Positions 8,641 to 17,577 are shown, counted from the stretch's first letter. The stretch is DNA of 64,000 bases from Sphaerisporangium sp. TRM90804 (GCF_029846175.1 NZ_JARWAC010000007.1:434001-498000); one strand, 5' to 3'. Program-made: numbers and translations. Notes: generated by a model not told the origin, from the letters alone.

Positions 8641-8692
8641 GATCGGAGGTGCAGAGCAGGTGAAGGCGCTCTATTACTACCAAGGAGGATTA

Positions 8693-8743
8693 TTGCCACA
8701 GAACGCCATGAAGGCGGTTCGACGGTTTTTGATCGGGACTTGA
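8693..8743 (+). CDS. possible 16-codon small ORF with strong ribosome-binding site
   Basis: TTG at 8693 opens a 16-residue peptide (MPQNAMKAVRRFLIGT) preceded by AAGGAGG about 5 bases upstream, one of the strongest ribosome-binding sequences in the window. An internal ATG (8708) is in frame. It could be a leader peptide or a small translated ORF upstream of the WxL-like gene, or the site may be incidental. No similarity is recognised. Confidence 0.3.
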   Translation: MPQNAMKAVRRFLIGT

Positions 8744-8859
8744 CGGGGCATGATCGATGGTGCCTTTCCCGCCGTGTTAGCGTGCTGCTATCTGACTCTT
8801 AAATGAGGCGGTAAGTCGATTTTTAGCCATCCGCCATAATATAAGAAGGTTCGGGAGCC

Positions 8860-9450
8860 ATGAACAGGCTTACTTCAGCAGCTGTCATCACCGCGGCAGC
8901 GATGTTCTCCTTGCAGACCTTGACCGGACTGCCCGCCCAGGCGGCCACCTGCCCCGTGGACACGGCCTGCCCCACCACGGTGACGTTCGACATCGCCGCC
9001 GGCGCCCTGGAGATCACGGTGCCCGACACGGCCGATCTGGCCAACGACGGTGCGCCTGGCGGGTTCGCCTACGGACCGCTGGGCGCCGTCACCGTCGACG
9101 ACAACCGCGCCTCGGCCACGCCCGCGTGGACGGTCGCGGTGACCAGCACCGACTTCGTCACCGCCGGCGGCGACGACCCCGGCGAGACCATCGTCAACGA
9201 CAGCGTGTACTACTGTTCGGGCGCCGCGACGGCGACGACCGGCGACGGCACCTTCACGCCCGGCCAGACGGGCTGCGCCGCGCCGCCGCCGCCCACCGGA
9301 CAGACCCTGGACATCGAGCGCACCGCGTTCGCCCACGCCGGCGGCACCGGCGTCAACTCCGCCACCTGGAACCCGCTGATCACGATCGCGCTGGCGCTCA
9401 GCAACGTCGCCGGCCAGTACACGGGCACGATCTCCCACACGGTGACGTAG
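8860..9450 (+). CDS. secreted WxL-like surface protein
   Basis: Exported protein of 196 residues with a signal peptide ending around LPAQAA. The mature part has a Trp motif (TPAWTVAVTSTDF) and ends in QYTGTISHTVT, which resembles the two halves of the WxL wall-binding domain (W-x-L/V and Y-x-x-T-x-T-x-T). Two Cys pairs may form disulfides. GGGAG lies just before ATG 8860. The next gene, 5 bases downstream, encodes a DUF916 protein; WxL and DUF916 proteins are paired in Firmicutes, which supports the assignment. It probably decorates the envelope or mediates adhesion. Confidence is limited by the divergence of the W-x-L motif. Confidence 0.65.
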   Translation: MNRLTSAAVITAAAMFSLQTLTGLPAQAATCPVDTACPTTVTFDIAAGALEITVPDTADLANDGAPGGFAYGPLGAVTVDDNRASATPAWTVAVTSTDFVTAGGDDPGETIVNDSVYYCSGAATATTGDGTFTPGQTGCAAPPPPTGQTLDIERTAFAHAGGTGVNSATWNPLITIALALSNVAGQYTGTISHTVT

Positions 9451-9454
9451 CCAC

Positions 9455-10495
9455 GTGGCACCAGGTTCCCGGCCGCTCGCCCTGATCGCTGTGACGCTCC
9501 TGCTCCAGGCGGCCGTCTGCGCGGCGGCCTTCGCGGAGGGTGGCTCGGAGGGTTCGCGTCCGGGCCACCGAAAGGCCGGCGGCACCATCGGGATCAGGCT
9601 TCTGGAGGCGTCGTCGAACCGCCGCGACGACCCCCGGGCACAGATTTACGTCGTCGACCACATCAACCCCGGAACGACGATCCATCGGCGGCTGGAAATC
9701 AGCAATACGTCCAGAATTCCGCAACGCGTCGCGGTATTCGTCGGCGCGGCGGAGATTCGCGGCAACAAGTTCAAACCGGCACGAAATCGCAACGCCAACG
9801 AATTGGCCTCCTGGATATCCGTCGACTCGCCGGCGCTCGTCGTGCCGGCGAACGGCCGGGTGCCGGTCAAAGCGACCATCGCCATTCCGGAGGGGGCGTC
9901 GAAAGGGGAGCGGTACGGCGCCATCTGGGCCGAGACGGCCTCCGAGCTGAAGCCGGGCTCCCGGCGCAACGTCGCGGTGGTCAACAGGGTCGGGGTGCGG
10001 ATCTACCTCGACGTCGGCCCCGGCGGCGACCCCCCGACCGACTTCCGCGTCAAGCGGCTGACGCCCGGCCGCATCCGGGACGGCACCCCCGTGGTGCGGG
10101 CGACCGTCCAGAACACCGGTGAGCGCGCCATCGACGTCGAGGGGCGGATATGGCTGTCCGACGGCCCGGGCGGCCTCAAGGCCGGCCCGACTCCCGTGCA
10201 GGTGGGGACGACGCTCGCGCCCGGCGACGAGGCGCCGGTCATGGCCGTTCTCGACGCCCGCCTGCCCGACGGCCCGTGGCGGGTCAAGCTCACGCTGGAG
10301 AGCGGCAGGGTGCGCCGGACGATCACCGGCACGCTCACCTTCCCCGCCAAGGGCGCGACCTGGGGCCAGGCGGCGCTCCTGGACTCCACGCCGTGGATGT
10401 ACGTCGCCGCCGGCGCGCTGGCCGCCGCGCTCGTCGCCGGCCTCGGGATCGTACTCCTGCGCCGGGTGCGCCGGCCGCGCCGCCGGGCCGGATGA
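9455..10495 (+). CDS. DUF916-type membrane-anchored surface protein
   Basis: 346 residues: signal peptide (about 1-28, ending near AAAFAEG), an Ig-like DUF916 region and a C-terminal membrane helix (WMYVAAGALAAALVAGLGIV) followed by an Arg-rich tail. Family marks are PGTTIHRRLEISNTS, the N-rich NANELASWI block and the GERYGAIWAE block that closes the first domain. In Firmicutes this domain sits in proteins that bind peptidoglycan and partner WxL proteins. GTG 9455 lies 5 bases after the WxL-like stop, so the two are one transcription unit and likely one surface complex. Confidence 0.8.
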   Translation: MAPGSRPLALIAVTLLLQAAVCAAAFAEGGSEGSRPGHRKAGGTIGIRLLEASSNRRDDPRAQIYVVDHINPGTTIHRRLEISNTSRIPQRVAVFVGAAEIRGNKFKPARNRNANELASWISVDSPALVVPANGRVPVKATIAIPEGASKGERYGAIWAETASELKPGSRRNVAVVNRVGVRIYLDVGPGGDPPTDFRVKRLTPGRIRDGTPVVRATVQNTGERAIDVEGRIWLSDGPGGLKAGPTPVQVGTTLAPGDEAPVMAVLDARLPDGPWRVKLTLESGRVRRTITGTLTFPAKGATWGQAALLDSTPWMYVAAGALAAALVAGLGIVLLRRVRRPRRRAG

Positions 10496-10517
10496 CGGCC
10501 CCGTCCGGCCCTGACGA

Positions 10518-11627
10518 TCACCCGGGGACGATCAGGGCCTTCACCACACGCTGCGCCGCGACGTCCTCCAGGGCGGCCTGGGCCTCGGCGAGCGGGTACT
10601 CCCCGGTGATCAGGTCGGTCCACGGGAACTGCTTCGCGTACCGGGACATCACCCTGACGGACCGGTACACGTGGCCGACGTCGCTGCCCCAGCAGCCGCG
10701 GACGTCCAGGTGCTTCTGGTTCAGGTCGAGGTGCGGGTTGAAGGTCGCGGCGCCGGCGTCGGTGTACTGGCCGACGACCACGTAGCGCCCGGCGTCCCGG
10801 GTGAGCCGCATGCCCTCGGGGACGGCCTCCGGTGCGCCGGTCGCCTCGATCGTGACGTCGGCACCGCGCCCTCCGGTCGCGTCCCTGACCGCGGCGAGCC
10901 GCTCCTCGGGGGTGGTCGTGGCGATGTCGACGACGGCGTCGGCGCCGAAACGGGCGGCCGCGTCCAGCCTGGCCTCGGGGCCGCCGACGACGATCACCGA
11001 CCCGGCGCCGCGCAGCTGGGCCAGCACGGCCGCGCACAGCCCGACCGGCCCGGCGCCCTGGACGACGACGGTGTCGCCGAAGGCGATCTCGCCGAGGGTC
11101 ACCGCGTGCAGCGCCGTCGGCATGCCGCAGCCTCCGGCGAGGAACGCCCGCCAGTCGAGCCCGTCGGGCAGCGGGATCACGTGGACGCCGGGCTTCAGGT
11201 AGACGTACTCCGACCAGCCGCCGAGCAGGCCCTCGTCGGCCGACAGCGTGATCCCGTAGACCCTGCGCGACGGGCAGCGGGTGGTGGCGTGGCCGACGGT
11301 GCAGTACCAGCACCGCCCGCACGTGCCGTACACGTCGAGGAACGTCACGATCTGCCCGATCTCCAGCGGCGTCCCCGACACGTCCCGGGCGACATCCCCC
11401 GTGGCGTCCGCGGGCCCGAGCGCCGCGACCCGCCCGACGCTGACATGCCCCGGAATGATCGGATACGGCACACCAGCGAGCTGTCCCTTCCACAGATGCG
11501 CGTCCGTGCCGCACACCTCGCTGCCCAGCGTCCGCAGCAGAACCGCGCCCGGCTCCACCTCGGGCCGCTCGAACGCGCGCAGCTCAAGCGGCGCGCCGGG
11601 TCCGGTCATCACGACTGCGGAGATCAC
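10518..11627 (-). CDS. zinc-dependent medium-chain alcohol dehydrogenase
   Basis: NAD(P)-dependent MDR dehydrogenase, 369 residues. The catalytic zinc Cys is in EVCGTDAHLW, and the structural zinc lobe is CGRCWYC plus a fourth Cys 9 residues on (one more than the usual spacing). The Rossmann motif is VVQGAGPVGLCAA. The usual GHE near the catalytic zinc reads PGHVSVG, so the conserved Glu is Val. ATG 11627 is supported by the family N-terminus. It stands alone, divergent from the kinase operon. Substrate unknown. Confidence 0.85.
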   Translation of the reverse strand: MISAVVMTGPGAPLELRAFERPEVEPGAVLLRTLGSEVCGTDAHLWKGQLAGVPYPIIPGHVSVGRVAALGPADATGDVARDVSGTPLEIGQIVTFLDVYGTCGRCWYCTVGHATTRCPSRRVYGITLSADEGLLGGWSEYVYLKPGVHVIPLPDGLDWRAFLAGGCGMPTALHAVTLGEIAFGDTVVVQGAGPVGLCAAVLAQLRGAGSVIVVGGPEARLDAAARFGADAVVDIATTTPEERLAAVRDATGGRGADVTIEATGAPEAVPEGMRLTRDAGRYVVVGQYTDAGAATFNPHLDLNQKHLDVRGCWGSDVGHVYRSVRVMSRYAKQFPWTDLITGEYPLAEAQAALEDVAAQRVVKALIVPG

Positions 11628-11942
11628 GGTGATTCCTCTTCACTCGCCGGGTGCGTTCACCGACGCCGACCCGGAACCCATGGTCCTCGCGGCCCGAGCC
11701 CTCGGGGACCGGCACGGTGCGGGTGGTCGCGACGTCGTCCGGTGCCGTACAGGTGGTGACGCTCATCCAGGGGAGGGCGGGCGGTAGATCCACCATACCG
11801 CCACCGACATGGCCCTATACCGAATGGGTCTACTTAAGGTACGTATAACTATTAATGCAGTAGAACTGTGCTCAGCTCTAATAAAGCGGCCCCGCGCGGT
11901 CGGGATCGCGGGCGATGCGCGTCAGCGAGGTGTCTCAAGGCC
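11628..11942 (+). promoter_or_regulatory. AT-rich intergenic region upstream of the kinase operon
   Basis: About 315 bases without a supported gene. Positions 11810-11885 are conspicuously AT-rich for this genome (for example ACGTATAACTATTAATG), and the self-complementary TACGTA lies at its centre. This is the only plausible promoter region for the six-gene operon; I cannot fix a single -35/-10 pair. The AT-rich block may also mark a boundary of acquired DNA. Confidence 0.45.
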
Positions 11943-14162
11943 ATGGCCGTTCCTCCGGAAGACTCTCCGGCCACGAGAAGAGATCAGTCTCCTCACGTGG
12001 CGCCGACCGTCCGCGACGGCATCCGCGCGGGCGCCCCGGGCGGTCTGCCCGCTCCGCTCGCAGGGCGGTACGAGATCACCGGTCATGTCGGCAAACCGGG
12101 TGCCGAGGCGGACGTGCTCATCGTGCGCGACGGCGCGGGCGAGCAGTTCGTACTCAAGCTCTACCGGCCCGGCTACCGGGCCGACCGGAAGGTGTGGTCG
12201 GTTCTCCCGCGGATCCGTACGCGCCACGTCGTCCGCGTCCTTGAGACGGGCGAGGACGGCGGCCGCGACTTCGAGGTCCAGGAATACGTCGCCGGCCACA
12301 CGCTGGCTGAGCTCATCAAAGGCACTCCGATGCCGGTCGGGCAGGTCACTCAGGCCGTCCGGCAGTTGGCCGGAGCGCTGAAGGAGTTGCACGGGCACGA
12401 CATCGTGCACCGCGACGTGAAGCCGGCCAACATCCTCGTCAGGTCCGCCGGGCCGCACGCACGGGGAGAACTCGACCTCGTCCTCGCCGATTTCGGGCTG
12501 AGCAGGGAGATCGACGCCTCCGTGGTGTTCGGGACGCAGTCCAGGACCGTGGCCTACGCACCCCCTGAGTGCTCCAGCGGCGCGGTGTCGCGGCACTGGG
12601 ACTGGTGGTCCCTCGGCATGCTGGTGGTCGAGATGGCCACCGGACGCTCGCCTTTCGCGGGCATGACCGAGTCCGCGGTGATCTATCACCTGAACACCGA
12701 CGTGATCAGCGTCGACGGAGTCGCCGACCCCCGGCTGCGGCTGCTGTGCCGAGGGCTCCTACGGCGGTCACCGGCCTCGCGGTGGGACCAGGAGGAGGTC
12801 TACCAGTGGCTCGCCGGCGGCTCGCCGCCGGTCGAGGAGGAGGCCCTTCCGGCCGCCTCCGCCGGGCGGCGGGTTCCGCTGCTCTTCCTCGGCGAGCAGT
12901 ACACCGATCGCAGGGCCCTGGCACGCGCCATGGTGGCCGAGTGGGACGAGGCCGCACGCCGGTTCCTCGTCACCATGGGCACGCCGGGACACCCGAGCGA
13001 GGGCTGGCGTGCACTGCGCGACTTCCTGCAGCAGTTCGACGACCCCGCGCACGACGACGTCGAGGGACGCCGAGAGCTCATCGACCGCCGGCTCACCCCT
13101 GCGTTCCCGCCCGACGTCAAGCTGTTGCATCTGCTCTACTGGCTCGACCGCGAGCTGCCGCCGGTCTACCGGGGCATGGCGGTCACCCGCGAGAACCTGC
13201 TGAGAACCGCCACGACGACGATGAGCCGGCCCGGTCACGACCACACCGTCGACCACCTGTGGACCCATCACCTGCTTCCCACGTTAGCGGAGCTGACCGG
13301 TGCAGAGGAACTGCGCGGCATCGACGCGCGGTGGCGGTGGCTGGAGAACGGCTTCCGCGTCCTCGCGAGCCGGGTCCCCTCGTCGGAGGGCACGTTCGAC
13401 GCGGTGCGGGTGCGTAGCGGCCTGCTCGCCCTCGCCGTCGACGAGGAGAGGACCGCGGCCACACTGCGCGAGCACGCGGCGCGGGCGCGGGCCGACCTGC
13501 CCGCGGCCGTCCCGTGGTTCTCCGAGCTGCTCCATTCGAACGACCCGGCCGCGCTTCTGGTCGCCGTCCTCGCGTCAGGCCACGCCCGGGCATGGGCGCA
13601 GGACCGGCTGCGCCGCGACGCGCAGGAGCTCGCGGCACGGCAGGCGCGCCAGGCGAGCCTGCGGGAGGCGGTGCGGCGCCGGGAGGCGGCCAGACCGCAG
13701 GCCCTCGGCTGGGCGGCGCTCGCCTTCGGCGGATTCTCGCTGCCCTGGCTCCTGTTGACCAAGACGGCGACCGCGCCGATCCCGTCAGGGTTCATGGCGC
13801 TGGTGTGGCTGTGTGTCGGCGCGGGCGAGGCGGTCATGGCGCTCCTGCTCGGCGGGGCGTACCACCCTCGGTACTCGCTGCTCGGCCCGCTGGGGCGGGT
13901 GGCCTCCGGCGCACGTCGCCCGGCGGGCGGCATGCGGGCGCTGACCGCCCTCGCGTCCACGGGCGGCATCGGCTGCCTGATGTCCGTGGTGGTGTGCATG
14001 GTCGTGCTCTACGCGGTCGTGCTGACCGCCGCGGTGGTGGTGAACTTCCTGATCCTGCCGATCGGGGTGGCCGTCCTGTACGGAGTCTGGACTCGGCGCC
14101 GCTGGCAGTCCTGGGAGGCCGAGCAGCGGCAGGAACGTCGCGCCTATCTGGAGAACGCATGA
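11943..14162 (+). CDS. membrane-anchored Ser/Thr protein kinase, first gene of a six-gene operon
   Basis: 739-residue Hanks-type kinase. The kinase domain (about 40-290) has a loosened P-loop (GHVGKPGAEADV), Lys in QFVLKLYRP, HRD catalytic loop IVHRDVKPANIL, DFG in LADFGLSRE and a substrate-lobe motif AYAPPEC, so it should be active. A ~300-residue helical region of unknown function follows, then three to four hydrophobic helices (about 590-700) and a basic, Glu-rich tail. This is unlike PknA/PknB, which have one membrane helix and an external sensor. ATG 11943 has only a weak AAGG site; a GTG at 11868 is in frame. Its stop overlaps the next start (ATGA). Likely targets are proteins of the operon, read by its FHA protein. 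Confidence 0.88.
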   Translation: MAVPPEDSPATRRDQSPHVAPTVRDGIRAGAPGGLPAPLAGRYEITGHVGKPGAEADVLIVRDGAGEQFVLKLYRPGYRADRKVWSVLPRIRTRHVVRVLETGEDGGRDFEVQEYVAGHTLAELIKGTPMPVGQVTQAVRQLAGALKELHGHDIVHRDVKPANILVRSAGPHARGELDLVLADFGLSREIDASVVFGTQSRTVAYAPPECSSGAVSRHWDWWSLGMLVVEMATGRSPFAGMTESAVIYHLNTDVISVDGVADPRLRLLCRGLLRRSPASRWDQEEVYQWLAGGSPPVEEEALPAASAGRRVPLLFLGEQYTDRRALARAMVAEWDEAARRFLVTMGTPGHPSEGWRALRDFLQQFDDPAHDDVEGRRELIDRRLTPAFPPDVKLLHLLYWLDRELPPVYRGMAVTRENLLRTATTTMSRPGHDHTVDHLWTHHLLPTLAELTGAEELRGIDARWRWLENGFRVLASRVPSSEGTFDAVRVRSGLLALAVDEERTAATLREHAARARADLPAAVPWFSELLHSNDPAALLVAVLASGHARAWAQDRLRRDAQELAARQARQASLREAVRRREAARPQALGWAALAFGGFSLPWLLLTKTATAPIPSGFMALVWLCVGAGEAVMALLLGGAYHPRYSLLGPLGRVASGARRPAGGMRALTALASTGGIGCLMSVVVCMVVLYAVVLTAAVVVNFLILPIGVAVLYGVWTRRRWQSWEAEQRQERRAYLENA

Positions 14163-15661
14163 GTGGCGAGGTGTTCGCCGTGACGAGGGTCGACGGCCAG
14201 GCGATCATGGCGGCCCGCGGGGCATCCGGGGCGTCACGCCAGAACGGGGGGAACATGAGTGGTGAGGTGTTCGCCGTCGCGCGCGTCGGGGGCGAGGTGG
14301 CCATCGCGGTCGCCGGGTTCGCCAGCCGGACGGCGCTCGCGGGTACGACCATGGCGCTGGAGGGGGTCGCCGCGCTCGGTGACCACATGAACGGCGTCGT
14401 CGCCAGGGCCGAGGAGGCGCATCGGTCGGCGTGCGCCTGGTCGACGGTCGCGAGCGGAGTGCTCGACCGCAACGCCCGCCTGGCCGTGCTCGCCCAGGCG
14501 TGTGCGAACGCCGGTGAGGCCGCGAGCGGGAGCACGCCGGGTGGGGAGGCCGCACGGCTGGCGGCCTCGCTCCCGTCGCCGCTCACACCCGAAGGTCACT
14601 CCCCCGACGAGCTGCTGCGCTGGTGCGCCGGGACGGACGATGTCATGCGGCAGGTGGACGGAGCCCTGGCCCGCATGAACTCCAGCGCCCTGACCCGCGC
14701 GGTTCTCGACGATCTCGTCGGCCACCTCTCCGGGATGCGGCCCACCGACCCTTCCGACGCCTCGGAGGAACTCGCGACGCTCCTGAGCGCGCTTCCGTCC
14801 GTACCCGACGCCTGGCGCGATCAGGACGCCGTCGAGGCGCTCACGGCGAACCTCGGCCGAGTGCTGGGCAGGTTGTCGCCGTACGTCTCCGAAGGCGACA
14901 GGGCCGCGGTCCGGGAGGCCGCTCGCCGCATGGGGAGCGCGAGCGGCCCCGCCGAGGCGCGCGGGCGCCTCGTGGACGTCCGGCACCGGGTGCAACTGGC
15001 CAATCTGGCCGCCACGAGCAGGCGGCAGGGCGCGGTGGAGGCGGCACGGCTGTTGCACGCCCTCCAGATCGACGTTCCGAACCCGCAGGGTGAGCACGAG
15101 GCGCTGCGCGGACGGCTCGCCGAGGTCGTGGCCGGGCGCGTGGAGATGGATCCCGGCCTCCGCGACGCCGCGCGAGCCGCCTGCGCCGCCGCGGTCGCCG
15201 GCGCCGACCGCGCGCATGTCCGGCGAACCCTGCTCGACGTGCTCGGCACGCTCGGCTACGAGGTGCAGGAGGGTTTCGAGACCATGGAACCGCTGAGGCT
15301 CTCCAAGGAGGGCTGGGACGAGCACGCGGTGAACCTCGTCATCACCGAGCAGGGCCAGATTCGATCGGTCGTCGTGCGGACCGCCGACCACCCGGCCGCG
15401 GGCGGCGTGATCGGCGCCGACGACGGATCGGCGCCGGCGGCGGAGAACGACACGAAGGCCGGCGGTGCCGCCGACGCCGCCCGCGAGCAGGAGTGGTGTA
15501 CGGCGTTCGACGTGGTCAGGGAGCGCCTGGCCGGTGAAGGCGTGCAGACCGCGGTCGAACGGCTGGTGCCTCCGGGAACGCGCCCCGCTCCGCGCTCACG
15601 CCTGAAGACCGTGCGACCGCGCAGGGCCACGCAGGTCCGTCGCCGAGACCGGCCCGAGTGA
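14159..15661 (+). CDS. unrecognised helical protein of the kinase/AAA+ operon, duplicated N-terminus
   Basis: 500-residue protein with no family I recognise. It is mostly helical and Ala/Arg-rich, without signal peptide or membrane helices, and ends in a very basic tail. A compact block about 365-405 (LGYEVQEGFETMEPLRLS then VVVRT) looks like a small alpha/beta domain. The first 11 residues, MSGEVFAVTRV, recur as MSGEVFAVARV from a second ATG at 14255, so either could be the start; the first overlaps the kinase stop (ATGA), the second has a G-rich upstream stretch. The coupling suggests a substrate, adaptor or effector of the kinase/AAA+ pair. Confidence 0.75.
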   Translation: MSGEVFAVTRVDGQAIMAARGASGASRQNGGNMSGEVFAVARVGGEVAIAVAGFASRTALAGTTMALEGVAALGDHMNGVVARAEEAHRSACAWSTVASGVLDRNARLAVLAQACANAGEAASGSTPGGEAARLAASLPSPLTPEGHSPDELLRWCAGTDDVMRQVDGALARMNSSALTRAVLDDLVGHLSGMRPTDPSDASEELATLLSALPSVPDAWRDQDAVEALTANLGRVLGRLSPYVSEGDRAAVREAARRMGSASGPAEARGRLVDVRHRVQLANLAATSRRQGAVEAARLLHALQIDVPNPQGEHEALRGRLAEVVAGRVEMDPGLRDAARAACAAAVAGADRAHVRRTLLDVLGTLGYEVQEGFETMEPLRLSKEGWDEHAVNLVITEQGQIRSVVVRTADHPAAGGVIGADDGSAPAAENDTKAGGAADAAREQEWCTAFDVVRERLAGEGVQTAVERLVPPGTRPAPRSRLKTVRPRRATQVRRRDRPE

Positions 15662-15729
15662 GAAGGCGGCCACACCCGGCACGGCGAAGAAGGGCCTGAC
15701 CGAACCGTGAAGATGGAAGGTGATCGCCG

Positions 15730-17577
15730 GTGACCATGCCCGCGCGGGGGTGGCCTCCGTTCGTGCGCGAGATCGACGCGACGCTCGCGGTACAGGCTCA
15801 GTACGTGCTGTACGGCAACCTTCGCGACCACTTTCTCGTCCGCCCCGACGGCGGCCCTCCACAGCTCCAGTCGCTGCGCGACCTGCTGTGGGGAATGCTG
15901 GAGCCGAACGGCTACCGGTGCCTGCTCTACACCGACCCGGTCGACGGGCTCGCCGTTCACCCGCGGTCACCGGACGCCACGGAGGCCGCGGCGCGGTTGC
16001 TCGGCGGTCAGTCGCGCGGCGCGCCCGGTGGCGGCAACCCGCCGTCACTGGCTCGGCTGCGCGCTGATCTCGCGGCCTTCGGCCGGCCCCAGCAACCCGA
16101 GCAGGGCCGGCCGCCCGTCCGAGCCGCCTTCGTGATCGACTACGCGTCACAGCTCGCGGTGAGCCCCGAGAACCTCGACCCGGCGGAACGAGACTTCTTC
16201 CTGGCGTGCCTCAAGCTCTCCCGCACGGCGGCCGGGCTCTTCCTGCCCGGCGCCGTGCGGCCGGGTCCGCTGTACAACCCGATCATCTGGCTGGTCGAAC
16301 GCGAGCAGGACCTTCCGTCGTGGTTCACCGCGGCGAACGCGCGTGTGCGGTCCATCGGCGTCCCCAGCCCCGACTTCGGCGACCGGCAGGAGACCGCGAG
16401 ACTGCTGGCCGGGTCGTTCCGCGGAGAGGCGTCGGCGCCGGAGGTCTGCGACGCCTTCGCCGAGCAGGCGGAGGGCCTGGCCCTGCAGCAGATGGTCGAC
16501 ATCACCAGGCTGGCGCGCGACCGCGGGCTGGGCTTCGAGCGGCTCCCCGACGCGGTGCGAACGTACAAGCTGGGCGTGCTGGACAATCCCTGGCGCCGGG
16601 GCTTCCTGCGCGGGCGCATCAAAGAGGGCGAGACCAGCCTTCCCGCCCGTGTCGTCGGGCAGGACGCCGCCGTGACCAAGACGCTGGACATCCTCAAGCG
16701 CGCGGCCCTGGGCCTGTCCGGCGCGCAGGCCGCGCAGTCGTCCTCCCGTCCCCGAGGCGTGCTCTTCTTCGCCGGCCCCACGGGCGTGGGCAAGACCGAG
16801 CTCGCCAAGAGGGTGGCTGCGCTGGTGTTCGGCGACGAGTCGGCCTATCTGCGCTTCGACATGAGCGAGTTCTCCGCCGAACACGCGGGAGATCGGCTCA
16901 TCGGCGCTCCACCGGGCTACACGGGGCACGAGGCGGGCGGCGAGCTGACCAACGCGGTCCGGCAGCAGCCCTTCAGGGTCGTGCTGTTCGACGAGATCGA
17001 GAAGGCGCACCCCCGCATCCTCGACAAGTTCCTCCAGGTGCTGGAGGACGGCCGGTTGACGGACGGGCGGGGCACCACCACCCACTTCTCGGAGTGCGTG
17101 CTCATCTTCACCTCCAACCTGGGCGTCAGCACCTCCGACGGCGCCGCGGTGCGGCCGGGGATGCCCTACGAGGAGATCGAGCGGGTCATCAAGGCCGCGG
17201 TCGCCCACCACTTCACGTCGGTGCTCAAGCGGCCGGAGCTGCTGAACCGTCTCGGCGACAACATCGTCGTCTTCGACTTCATCGGGGAGGAGGCGGCGGC
17301 CCGCATCTTCGACCTGCAACTCGCCAACATCCTCCGCACGGTCGGCGACCAGCACGCCATCGAGGTGCGCCTGAAGGACGACGTCCGGGCGACGCTGCTC
17401 GGGTGGTGCACCTCCGATCTGGAGAAGGGCGGACGCGGCATCGGGGCCGCCCTTGAGTCGCTGTTCGTCAACCCGCTCGCCCGAGCGCTGTTCGACCTGG
17501 CCGAGGGCCGGCCGGACACGCTCACCGTCTCGGGCATGCGTCGCGACGGCCCCACCGTGACCCTGGAGACGGCGTGA
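15730..17577 (+). CDS. ClpA/B-like AAA+ ATPase with a degenerate first module
   Basis: 615 residues. The C-terminal half is a Clp-type AAA+ module: Walker A GPTGVGKTE (about 348), pore loop GYTGHE (about 396), Walker B VVLFDEIEKAH (about 417), sensor 1 LIFTSNLG and arginine-finger region RPELLNRL, plus a D2 small domain. The N-terminal half has the secondary features of an AAA+ domain without a Walker A: a Walker-B-like AAFVIDYASQLA (about 132) and a sensor-1-like IIWLVEREQDLPSWF (about 185). It lacks ClpB/ClpV N-domains and the M-domain. GTG 15730 follows AAGGTGAT at good spacing. Its TGA overlaps the next GTG. Likely a hexameric remodelling motor on a dedicated target. Confidence 0.88.
   Translation: MTMPARGWPPFVREIDATLAVQAQYVLYGNLRDHFLVRPDGGPPQLQSLRDLLWGMLEPNGYRCLLYTDPVDGLAVHPRSPDATEAAARLLGGQSRGAPGGGNPPSLARLRADLAAFGRPQQPEQGRPPVRAAFVIDYASQLAVSPENLDPAERDFFLACLKLSRTAAGLFLPGAVRPGPLYNPIIWLVEREQDLPSWFTAANARVRSIGVPSPDFGDRQETARLLAGSFRGEASAPEVCDAFAEQAEGLALQQMVDITRLARDRGLGFERLPDAVRTYKLGVLDNPWRRGFLRGRIKEGETSLPARVVGQDAAVTKTLDILKRAALGLSGAQAAQSSSRPRGVLFFAGPTGVGKTELAKRVAALVFGDESAYLRFDMSEFSAEHAGDRLIGAPPGYTGHEAGGELTNAVRQQPFRVVLFDEIEKAHPRILDKFLQVLEDGRLTDGRGTTTHFSECVLIFTSNLGVSTSDGAAVRPGMPYEEIERVIKAAVAHHFTSVLKRPELLNRLGDNIVVFDFIGEEAAARIFDLQLANILRTVGDQHAIEVRLKDDVRATLLGWCTSDLEKGGRGIGAALESLFVNPLARALFDLAEGRPDTLTVSGMRRDGPTVTLETA

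Noticed and set aside
11584..11848. Short frames in the gap upstream of the kinase operon
   Set aside because: They overlap the alcohol dehydrogenase start or lack ribosome-binding sites; treated as promoter region.
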